This document shows positions 28,440-36,598 of a stretch of 64,000 nt of DNA, piece by piece. Made by a program: the position numbers and the translations under genes. The stretch lies in contig SXON01000112.1 of the NCBI GenBank assembly GCA_005778355.1, positions 28,636-92,635 of the forward strand. The letters run 5' to 3'. The DNA comes from Pseudomonadota bacterium. GTDB lineage: Bacteria; Myxococcota_A; UBA796; SXON01. The notes under the pieces are model-generated. The model saw only the letters and a program-made list of their open reading frames with translations. It had not been told where the DNA came from and made no database searches. Positions within the stretch are counted from its first letter, which is position 1; the number at the start of each line of letters is the position of its first letter.

Positions 28440-28457
28440 GCGCCCGCAGGCCGCCGC

Positions 28458-29582
28458 CTACCTGATGGTCCCCACGATCCCCGTCCACGACTGGTTGGTA
28501 CAGTCGAGGCAGGCGCGGCCGGTGAAGGTGGCGGTGAAGGTGGCGGTGAAGGTGCCGTCGCCATTGAACTCGCCTTCGAGCGTGTAGGCCTCCTCGCAGG
28601 TGCCGGGCAGCACGCGCTCCACCGAGAACTCGGTGGTGGTGGTCCAGTAGCCGCTCATCGTCCCCGGCTGCGAGCCGGTGCCCACCGAGGTGATGTCGAG
28701 CGCGGGGTAGCTGTCGAGCACCGACACCTGGTCGAAGTCGATCATCACGTAGGTGTAGGCGCAGTCGTACTCGATGGTGGTGTCGAGATCGTAGGTGCCG
28801 TCCACCGAGCACTCGTCGTCGCGACCGCTGCAGTCGTTGTCGATGCCGTCGTCGCATACCTCGTCGAGGTTGGGCGAGCGAGAAGCATCGTTGTCGTCGC
28901 AGTCGGCGTCGCAGGCCGACACGCCGTCGAGGTCGGCGTCGCTCTCGTCGAGCGTGGCCGCGTCGCAGTCATCGTCGATGCCGTTGCAGGCGGTCTCCAA
29001 GGCACCGGGGCTCACGGTGGGCGAGAGATCGGCGCAGTCCTCGCACTCGGTGTAGCCGTCGGCGTCGTGATCGAGGCCGTCGGGCGTTTCCTCGTCGCAG
29101 TCGTTGTCGATCGAATCGCAGCTCACTTCCGAGCCATTGGGGCTGATCGCCGCGTCCTGGTCGTTGCAGTCCGCGTCGTTCTCCACGAAGCCCTCGCCGA
29201 GCTCGCAGGCCGAGCCGGGGTTGTACGGGTCACCGAAGCCGTCGCCGTCGCCGTCGGCGTAGTAGGTGCTGCCACCGCTGCCGTCGACGCTGTCGTCGGC
29301 GTCGTCGACGAGGTCGTCGCAGTCGTCGTCGACCTCGTTGCACACCTCCTGGGCGGCCGGGTTGATCTCGGGGTCGGCGTCGTTGCAGTCGAGCTTCTCG
29401 GCCGGGTACGTCGCCACGCAGTCGTCGTTGTCGCCGTCGAAGTAGCCGTCGCCGTCGCGATCGAAGGGGTCGTCGAGCTCCTTGCCCTCCGCACCCTGGA
29501 GCACGCCGTCGCAGCGGGCGGTCTCGGTGACCGACACGTCGTTGGCGCAGGCCGCGAGGAACAAGAGCGCGAGTCGCCGCAT
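28458..29582 (-). CDS. MopE-type metal-binding repeat putative lipoprotein
   Basis: FLAACANDV lipobox; repeated DCNDADPEINPAAQEVCNEVDDDCDD-type units; C-terminal TFTATFTATFTGRAC. Confidence 0.8.
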   Translation of the reverse strand: MRRLALLFLAACANDVSVTETARCDGVLQGAEGKELDDPFDRDGDGYFDGDNDDCVATYPAEKLDCNDADPEINPAAQEVCNEVDDDCDDLVDDADDSVDGSGGSTYYADGDGDGFGDPYNPGSACELGEGFVENDADCNDQDAAISPNGSEVSCDSIDNDCDEETPDGLDHDADGYTECEDCADLSPTVSPGALETACNGIDDDCDAATLDESDADLDGVSACDADCDDNDASRSPNLDEVCDDGIDNDCSGRDDECSVDGTYDLDTTIEYDCAYTYVMIDFDQVSVLDSYPALDITSVGTGSQPGTMSGYWTTTTEFSVERVLPGTCEEAYTLEGEFNGDGTFTATFTATFTGRACLDCTNQSWTGIVGTIR

Positions 29583-29614
29583 GCGGTCTCCGTGGCTAGG
29601 ATAGCGTGGCAAAG

Positions 29615-29691
29615 GCCCTTGTAGCTCAGCTGGACAGAGCCGGGGATTTCTAATCCCCAGGTCGCAGGTTCGATCCCTGCCAAGGGCGCCA
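29615..29691 (+). tRNA. tRNA-Arg (anticodon TCT), CCA encoded
   Basis: GCCCTTG...CAAGGGC acceptor stem, GGGGA-TTTCTAA-TCCCC anticodon arm, GCAGG-TTCGATC-CCTGC T-arm, genomic CCA. Confidence 0.95.
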
Positions 29692-29720
29692 GCTTGCCCG
29701 CCGTGGTTTAGACTCGGGGC

Positions 29721-30347
29721 ATGTGGAAAGTCGTCGCCGCCGTCGTCGCCCTCCTCGTGCTGGCCTGCGCCGGCGTGCTCGCGCTCGGTGGCTACGGGGG
29801 CCTCGAGTACCTGCGCCTCGAGAAGGTGGAGACCGAGCAGGAGGAGGTGGCGGCGCGCATCGAGGCCGCCGAGGAGGCCGCGGGCGACCGCCAGGCCGCC
29901 GCCTGCGACCTGGGCGAAGTGGCCTACGCGGCGCGTGACTTCGGTGCCGCCATCGGTCACCTCGACGAGTGCCTGGAGCAGGAGCCCGAGAACGCCGGTG
30001 GTTTCCTGATGCGGGGGAAGAGCTACGCGCAGCTGGAGCGCTACGAGCGCGCCGAGATCGACATCACTCGCGCCGCAGGCCTCGACGGCACCAGCGTGGA
30101 CGCCTGGAAGACCCTCACCTGGACGCGTGTGCGCACCGGCGACGACCGGGGCGCCATCGAGGCCGCCGACCGCTGGCTGGCCCTGGTGCCCAACGCGGCC
30201 GACGCCTACCTCAGCCGGGCCGACTGTGCGTTTCGACTCGGGCTCACACGGGAGGCCATCGCCGACGCCAAGCGGGCCTGCGAGCTGGGGGCGCCGGAGG
30301 GGTGTGCGTTGCAGGAGCGGATTCGGCAGTCGGCGCGGGGGGGCTGA
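29721..30347 (+). CDS. TPR-repeat protein with N-terminal membrane anchor
   Basis: VVAAVVALLVLACAGVLALGG TM; helical repeats GEVAYAARDFGAAIGHLDECLEQEPENAGGFLMRGKSYAQLERYERAEIDITRAAGL. Confidence 0.75.
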   Translation: MWKVVAAVVALLVLACAGVLALGGYGGLEYLRLEKVETEQEEVAARIEAAEEAAGDRQAAACDLGEVAYAARDFGAAIGHLDECLEQEPENAGGFLMRGKSYAQLERYERAEIDITRAAGLDGTSVDAWKTLTWTRVRTGDDRGAIEAADRWLALVPNAADAYLSRADCAFRLGLTREAIADAKRACELGAPEGCALQERIRQSARGG

Positions 30348-30407
30348 CCGCAGGTCGTTGCCCTCCGAGCGCTCCGGCATCGCGACCGATGGGCCAAAAC
30401 AAGCACC

Positions 30408-30437
30408 TTGACTCCGGGCGCCCCCCTCGGCTACCGT
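30408..30437 (+). promoter_or_regulatory. possible sigma70-type promoter (TTGACT-N17/18-TACCGT)
   Basis: TTGACT at 30408-30413, TACCGT at 30432-30437, upstream of SD GGAGG and ATG 30465. Confidence 0.3.
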
Positions 30438-30472
30438 GAGCGCGCCCTAGCCGGAGGCTCACCCATGCAGCG

Positions 30473-30482
30473 CCCCCCCCCC
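30473..30482 (+). repeat. C10 homopolymer in the 5' end of a long secreted-protein gene
   Basis: ATGCAGCG-C10-GCGGCAC; frame from ATG 30465 stops at TAG unless one C is lost (or two gained). Confidence 0.85.
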
Positions 30483-30519
30483 GCGGCACTTTGCCGCACT
30501 CCTCGTAGTCACTAGCGCC

Positions 30520-33500
30520 ATGCTCGCCCCGGCGAGGGCGAGAGCCGCCTGCCCAGGCGACAGCGATGGCGACGGCTACAGCCTGAGCGGCACCTCGGGC
30601 GGCTGCGTGATCGGCGTGCCCGACTGCGACGACGGCGACGCGAACGTGAACCCCGGCGAGTTCGAGACCCTTTCCGACGGCATCGACAACGAGTGCGACG
30701 GTCGCGACGCGATGGCGCGCTACTTCTCCTCCGGCTTCTTCAATGCGGCCACGTGGCCGGGAACCGGCGTGTTCAGCTACACCGGCGACACGGTACAGGT
30801 GGGCGACCCCGGGGCGTTTGCCCGCTCGACCGTCACCCGCACCGTCGGCATTCCTCGCAGCCGCGGCGCGACGGGCGTGATGGTCGATGTCGCCCTCCTC
30901 ACCGGCCCCGGCTGCACCATCGAGCTCGACACGACCCCGTGGGGCGCGTCGTTCCCGGTGACCACGCACGACGAGCCGCTCATCGCCACGGGCACCAACT
31001 GGATCCCCTTCCCCACGGTGCAACCTCGGCACATCCTGCGCGCCGTCCGCGTGGCGTGCATGAACTTCTCGCGCGCCGAGATCGACTGGATCCAGGTACA
31101 GAACGCCGACGAGGCGATGCCCCCGCCCGCCGACATCACGCTGGCCTGGACCGACACCCGCATGCCCGGCGGCGGCTACATCGAGTCCGTCGTGCGCGAC
31201 GATGGCCTCGCCAACCTGTGGATGGGCACCGACGTGGCCGGCGTGGCCATCGGTGATCGCGACTGGCCCGGGTTCTGGGAGGTCAACAACGGCGCCGGCA
31301 CGTCCTCGCTCATGATGCAGGGCAACCTCGGCGTCGCGGACATGGAGCCCATGGCCAACCCCGACGACGGCGTGTACGTGCTGATGGGCGACGTCACCAA
31401 CCCGGAGGACGGCGACCGGACGCTGGTCGGCGGGCTCTGGTGGACCGGCGACGAGGGCAACACGTGGTCGCAGCTCGGCTCGTCCTGGAGCGACACCTAC
31501 GGTGCCAGCGCGGGCGTGACCTGGGCGGACACAGGCGACGACATCGGCGGCTTCGGCCTCGAGACCAACTGCCCGGGGACGCGTGCCGGCGAGGTCACCT
31601 GGGAAGGCGGCGGCGGGCGGCTGATCCAGGCCGACGACATCGAGCCCGGCGTGCCCGGGCAGGGCGAGGTCATCTACGTGGCCAACGCCGACGACGACGC
31701 GATGGGCGTGTCGATCTACGCGGCGGGGCAGACCTGCGCGCTGCCCAACGACGGGACCGCGCTCCCCGCCGAGCACGTGGGCGCCATCCTGCGCGTCGAC
31801 CTGCCGCTGGGCACGCCCTCGCTGCTCCTTGTGGGCTACCGCGGGCGGGTGAATGCGGGCGAGGGGGTGTACGCCTGCGAGTTGCCCGCGTGGCCGCTGG
31901 ACTGCGCCCTGCCGGCCGGCCTGCGCGCGAACTGCTGGCCCGTCGATGGCACCGACGGGGTCGACGTGCGCGACATCGAGCCCGACACGCTGGCCGAGGC
32001 GCTGGGCGACCTTGCCGTCTACGTGGTGGATGGCGGCACCCGCCCGGTCGATGCCGACAGCGACGGGGTGGGCGACGCGACGTGCAACCACGACGAGTCG
32101 GCGCTCCACCGGGTGGCGCTGGAGCTAGACACCTTCGGCAACGTGGTGGACACCTGGGTGCCCGGGCTCGTGGTCGAGGGCGACATCGACATGCTCTCGC
32201 CCACCACCGACTACTTCATGACCGACGCCAGCATGGATCCCACCAGCGAGTGGGTGTTCATCAACCTCGGCCCGGCCTCGTCCGCCGCGAACTACTTCGT
32301 CGACCGGCTGTACCGCGCCGAGTCGCCCCTGGTGCCGCTGGGCACGGCCACCTGGGAGCCCGTGAACTCCGGCGACCCGGCCACGCCCTTCTCCGACCTC
32401 GACTACTACGAGCGCATCCGGCAATCCGCGAACCTCGACCTCGGCGGCGCCTGGCTGGAGTCCACCATCAACGGCCAGCCGCACTCCTTCCCGGCGCGCG
32501 CCGCCCCCGGCGAGGGACACTCGACCATCTGGGTGGATGGTGCCTTCGGCGACTACGCGGTGGTGTCCGGGTGGGCCAACGCGTGGATGGTCGAGGGGCT
32601 GAGCGCGGGCTGGTACGACGACGAGACCGACCCGGTGGGCACGCCCGACATCGATACCCTCGCCCAGCCCGAGGGCGACGTGGACTGGACGTTCTGGCCC
32701 GACATCAGCCCTGGCTACACCTACCAGACCTTCGTGGCCCACGAGGTGGCGTGGGACAGTAGCGGCACCCTCTGGACCGTCGCCGGCGACCACGGCGTGC
32801 TCCAGTACGACCCGGCCCACTGGCTCGCCACCGGCGAGGGGGCGGCCATCGACTGCCTGTGGAAGGGCTTCCCGGCGGGGTCGGTCACGGTGTCGGTCGG
32901 CCTCGACGGCAGCGTGTGGGCCGGCTTGCTCGACGAGTCGACCTCCGACGGGCGACACCAGATGGCGGTGGTGCGGACGCTCGACCAGGGGGCCACCTGG
33001 GCCTACGCGGGGGCCGGGTACGACTCGGCGTTCATGGACGAGACCACCGGGGAACACTGGTGCATGGACAAGGACTTCACGCACGCGGCCGTCCCGTTCG
33101 ACGCGGGGACGGCCACCTGGCCTGGCTCCCAGTTCTGGGTAGGCATGATCGACCCCATCAATCCTCCGACCGACACCCAGCCCAGCCTTGGCAACCCCGT
33201 CGACGTGCGGGCGCTCGACGCCAACGCCGCGCTGGTGCTCTTCCAGCCCGAGTCGGGCACCGGCAGCCCCGGCGGCCTCTACCTCACGGTGGACGGCGGT
33301 GTCACCTGGGACGCGGTGCCCTTCGACCCGGGCACCGGCACCGTGCCCTGCGACGAGACCCTCACCTGGCAGAAGGGCACCTTCGAGCTGGTCCACCCGG
33401 GCGGCGAGTACACCTACTGGGTGGAAGACGAGGTCACCGGCGACGTGAGCTGGAGCTTCGACCTGATCTTCTCCGTGGAGCTCGGCACCGTGTACGGAAG

Positions 33501-34200
33501 CTACCCGTCGTCCGCCGGGCCCACCGAGTGCTCGCTGGCGCGCATTCTCGTGACCGACGACGGCACGGGACAGCCTCAGGCCGACTGGGACTGGATCCCG
33601 CTGGAGAAGTTCCACGAGTCCGAGAACACTTGCGGCGTGAGCGGCCAGGTGATCGAGGGCGCCACCATCGCCCCGTGGAGCGAGGACATCGTCATCTGGG
33701 GCGGTTACCGCCGCTTCTTCGGCTCCGACCCCTACCAGATCACCACCCGCTACGGCGGCGCCTGCATCATGAACTGGAGCGATCCGGGCGTGGACTACTG
33801 GGGCAGCAGCACCGGCGCCTACGACACCTACACGATGTTGATGAACCCGGCGGTCGACGAGCTGAGCGTGGGCTGGGTGGCGCCCCACCCGGAGGTGGCC
33901 GACCTCTACGCGATCCTGCCCTCGCTCGACCTCGGCACCCGCAAGCAGTGCGAGGTCGTGCGCGACCCATCCACGCACGCCGCCTGTCCCGACTTCCCCT
34001 ACCCCCGCCTCGCCTCGCGCACCGCGCTTGGCGGCTGGACGGTCACCACCCTCGCCACCCACCCGCCATCCGGCCTGCCGATGCACGCCGCGTGGAGCCC
34101 ACTCGGGGTGGCCGACGACCAGGGCGGCAACGGCCACGGCCACTGGCTGGGGGTCGCGCTCGCCGGCAGTGGCGCCTGGCGCGGGGAGGTCCAGTGGTAA
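30520..34200 (+). CDS. large secreted protein with MopE-like N-terminus and BNR/sialidase-like propeller repeats (true start probably ATG 30465 in a C9 register)
   Basis: DSDGDGYSLSGTSGGCVIGVPDCDDGDANVNPGEFETLSDGIDNECDG; repeats such as TLDQGATWAYAGAG, TVDGGVTWDAVPF. Confidence 0.75.
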   Translation: MLAPARARAACPGDSDGDGYSLSGTSGGCVIGVPDCDDGDANVNPGEFETLSDGIDNECDGRDAMARYFSSGFFNAATWPGTGVFSYTGDTVQVGDPGAFARSTVTRTVGIPRSRGATGVMVDVALLTGPGCTIELDTTPWGASFPVTTHDEPLIATGTNWIPFPTVQPRHILRAVRVACMNFSRAEIDWIQVQNADEAMPPPADITLAWTDTRMPGGGYIESVVRDDGLANLWMGTDVAGVAIGDRDWPGFWEVNNGAGTSSLMMQGNLGVADMEPMANPDDGVYVLMGDVTNPEDGDRTLVGGLWWTGDEGNTWSQLGSSWSDTYGASAGVTWADTGDDIGGFGLETNCPGTRAGEVTWEGGGGRLIQADDIEPGVPGQGEVIYVANADDDAMGVSIYAAGQTCALPNDGTALPAEHVGAILRVDLPLGTPSLLLVGYRGRVNAGEGVYACELPAWPLDCALPAGLRANCWPVDGTDGVDVRDIEPDTLAEALGDLAVYVVDGGTRPVDADSDGVGDATCNHDESALHRVALELDTFGNVVDTWVPGLVVEGDIDMLSPTTDYFMTDASMDPTSEWVFINLGPASSAANYFVDRLYRAESPLVPLGTATWEPVNSGDPATPFSDLDYYERIRQSANLDLGGAWLESTINGQPHSFPARAAPGEGHSTIWVDGAFGDYAVVSGWANAWMVEGLSAGWYDDETDPVGTPDIDTLAQPEGDVDWTFWPDISPGYTYQTFVAHEVAWDSSGTLWTVAGDHGVLQYDPAHWLATGEGAAIDCLWKGFPAGSVTVSVGLDGSVWAGLLDESTSDGRHQMAVVRTLDQGATWAYAGAGYDSAFMDETTGEHWCMDKDFTHAAVPFDAGTATWPGSQFWVGMIDPINPPTDTQPSLGNPVDVRALDANAALVLFQPESGTGSPGGLYLTVDGGVTWDAVPFDPGTGTVPCDETLTWQKGTFELVHPGGEYTYWVEDEVTGDVSWSFDLIFSVELGTVYGSYPSSAGPTECSLARILVTDDGTGQPQADWDWIPLEKFHESENTCGVSGQVIEGATIAPWSEDIVIWGGYRRFFGSDPYQITTRYGGACIMNWSDPGVDYWGSSTGAYDTYTMLMNPAVDELSVGWVAPHPEVADLYAILPSLDLGTRKQCEVVRDPSTHAACPDFPYPRLASRTALGGWTVTTLATHPPSGLPMHAAWSPLGVADDQGGNGHGHWLGVALAGSGAWRGEVQW

Positions 34201-35912
34201 CGCTGTGGCTACTCCTCGCCGGCTGCCCCCGGGCGGTCGATGAGGAGTCGCGCGACCCGGACGGCGTCGACACGGGCGATCCTGGGGACTCGGCGCCGGT
34301 CGATAGCGGCGACACCGGACCGGACTCCGGGGAGGACACCAGCGAGGACAGCGCCGGGGAGACGGGGGACACCGCGCCCCCCGACGACGATCTCGACGAC
34401 GACGGCTGGACGGCGGAGGGCGGCGACTGCGATGACAGCCGCGCCAACGTGTACCCCGGGGCGCCGGAGGGTTGCGACGCCCTCGACCAGGACTGCGACG
34501 GCGTCGCCATTGCAGACGGAGCGTGCGGGGAGCCGTGGGACCCGGCGGTGTCGGCGTCCTACGTCCTGCTCGGCACCCACGAGGACAGCGGCCTCGAGAT
34601 CCTCGGCGTCAGTGGCCGTGGCACCCCTGAGGACCAGGCGTTCGTTCGCTACGGCTGCGGCCACGCGTCCGGCGGGGGCACCCTCCTGGGTGGTGCCAAC
34701 CTGGCACCCTCGATGGCCGACACCGACCTCCCCTTCTGGTGCAGCGACAACGGGCGGGATTACATCTCGATTCTCCGGGACGCCGGCGACCTTGACGGCA
34801 ATGGCGCGCTGGACGTGGTCACATGGGGCGAGGGTGCACCCGAAACCGGCGAACCGGGCAACGTCTACGTCGTCCCCGGGCCACCGGACTCGTGGTCCCC
34901 GGGCACCCACGACATTCGCGACGTCGCCACCGGATGGTGGACGGACGCCGGCGACCCGGACAAGGTAAACGACGCCCTGTCCGGCGGCGACTTCAGCGGC
35001 GACGGCGTGGCCGACCTCGTGGTGCTCACCGAGACCCCCACCAATGGCATCGATTTCCGGTTCCTGGAGGGCGGACCCGCCGCGCTCGCCTATGGTGCCA
35101 GCGCCACGGACATCGAGCTGGTGGTGACCTCGGAGGAGTACACGGATGGCTTCTCGGGCAACGGAGTGGCCGTGCTCCCCGACGCCGATGGAGACGGCAG
35201 CGACGAGATCGCCTGGCACGACCCCTACGCCGACGAGTCCCTCGGCTCGATACGGGTGATCGAGGGCGAGGAACTCCTCGCCGGGCAGGCCGACATCGAG
35301 GAGGTCGCGGACTGGGGAATCTACCCGGACGCGGGTGGTCGCGAGACGTTCACGAGCCTCAGCGACGGTGCCCACCTCGCGAGCGACCTCGACGGCGACG
35401 GCTATCCCGAGGCGTCGATGCACCTCGCCCTCACCGATGTCGATAGCTACGAGTACGAGATCTGCATCCTCGTCCTCCGTGGCGGGTCCGTCCCCGTCGG
35501 CGACCTCTCGTTGCTCGAGCACGCCAGGCTCTGCCCCACCCGCGCCGACTCGCGATTCTCGGAGCTGCTGTACGCGGCTCGGTGGATCCCCGACATCGAC
35601 GGCGACACCACCAGCGACCTCTACGTCAATCGGTACAGCGACGGCGGCAGCGACCCCGACAACCGCGAGTGTGTCCTCCGCACCGGCGACCTCGCCGCCG
35701 GGGGCGTCTACGACGACTACGAGCCCGACACCCTCTGCTTCCGCGACGAGATCGAGCGCGACGTGTTCTTCACCGACCTCACCGGCGACGGCCTCCCCGA
35801 GTGGATCTTCAGCGAGCCGAGCTACGACAGCCCCGAGTACGGCACAGACTCCGGGCGGCTGCTCATCATGGAAGGCTTCGACATCCCCTTCGACGACCCG
35901 GCCAAGTGGTAG
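34194..35912 (+). CDS. MopE/FG-GAP putative lipoprotein with Asp/Thr/Ser-rich linker
   Basis: GTG start; VTLWLLLAGCPRAV; VDTGDPGDSAPVDSGDTGPDSGEDTSEDSAGETGDTAPP; FG-GAP-like DxDGDG motifs. Confidence 0.75.
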   Translation: MVTLWLLLAGCPRAVDEESRDPDGVDTGDPGDSAPVDSGDTGPDSGEDTSEDSAGETGDTAPPDDDLDDDGWTAEGGDCDDSRANVYPGAPEGCDALDQDCDGVAIADGACGEPWDPAVSASYVLLGTHEDSGLEILGVSGRGTPEDQAFVRYGCGHASGGGTLLGGANLAPSMADTDLPFWCSDNGRDYISILRDAGDLDGNGALDVVTWGEGAPETGEPGNVYVVPGPPDSWSPGTHDIRDVATGWWTDAGDPDKVNDALSGGDFSGDGVADLVVLTETPTNGIDFRFLEGGPAALAYGASATDIELVVTSEEYTDGFSGNGVAVLPDADGDGSDEIAWHDPYADESLGSIRVIEGEELLAGQADIEEVADWGIYPDAGGRETFTSLSDGAHLASDLDGDGYPEASMHLALTDVDSYEYEICILVLRGGSVPVGDLSLLEHARLCPTRADSRFSELLYAARWIPDIDGDTTSDLYVNRYSDGGSDPDNRECVLRTGDLAAGGVYDDYEPDTLCFRDEIERDVFFTDLTGDGLPEWIFSEPSYDSPEYGTDSGRLLIMEGFDIPFDDPAKW

Positions 35913-35928
35913 TCACCCACCACCACGC

Positions 35929-36558
35929 TCAATCCCCGGCCGCCCGCTCCCCCGCCGCGTTCTGGGCCTCGATGTCGGCCTGTGCCCTCCGATCCGCCTC
36001 CTCCGCGGCCTCGCGCGCCGCCGCCTCCCGAGCCTCCCGCGCGAGCGTGCTCTCCACCGCGCGTTCGAGTCGCGACAGGGCGCGCTGCATCCGATCGCGC
36101 GCCCGATCGCCGGGGGCGCCGCCGAGGAAACGTGACCAGGGCAACGCGCCGTAGTCGCCGCTCGTCGTCCACGACACCGCCGTGCTGCGCTCGCTCGGCT
36201 CCAGCACGAGCTGCCCGTGCCAGGCCACGCCCTCGGCCGGGGCGAGGGTCACGTCCCAGGAAAGCCCACCGGTGGCCACCACGGCGAGGGCCCCCTCCCC
36301 GAGCCGGGGCCCGCTCCACACCATCGTGCCATCGGGGCCCGCTGCCCAGCGCAACTGCCCGTCGAGGTCGGCCTCCCAGCCGAGCCAGCGAGGCCAGGCC
36401 TCGGCCGTCGAGACCCAGGGCACCACCGCCTCGGTGGGACTGCCGATCTCGCAGCGGGCGCCGGCCTCCCAGCGCGACGGCATCGCGAGCGCGCCGAGGG
36501 TGGCGAGCACGAGCACCCCGAGGAGCACGCCGAGCCCGGTCAATAGCCGCCGTTTCAT
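35929..36558 (-). CDS. SRPBCC-like membrane-anchored protein
   Basis: MKRRLLTGLGVLLGVLVLATLGALAMP; CEIGSPTEAVVPWVSTAEAWPRWLGWEADLDGQ; Ala/Glu-rich C-terminus. Confidence 0.6.
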   Translation of the reverse strand: MKRRLLTGLGVLLGVLVLATLGALAMPSRWEAGARCEIGSPTEAVVPWVSTAEAWPRWLGWEADLDGQLRWAAGPDGTMVWSGPRLGEGALAVVATGGLSWDVTLAPAEGVAWHGQLVLEPSERSTAVSWTTSGDYGALPWSRFLGGAPGDRARDRMQRALSRLERAVESTLAREAREAAAREAAEEADRRAQADIEAQNAAGERAAGD

Positions 36559-36598
36559 GGCTGCCCCCTTAGCCCCCGAGAGGGTAGCATGGCGCCCG

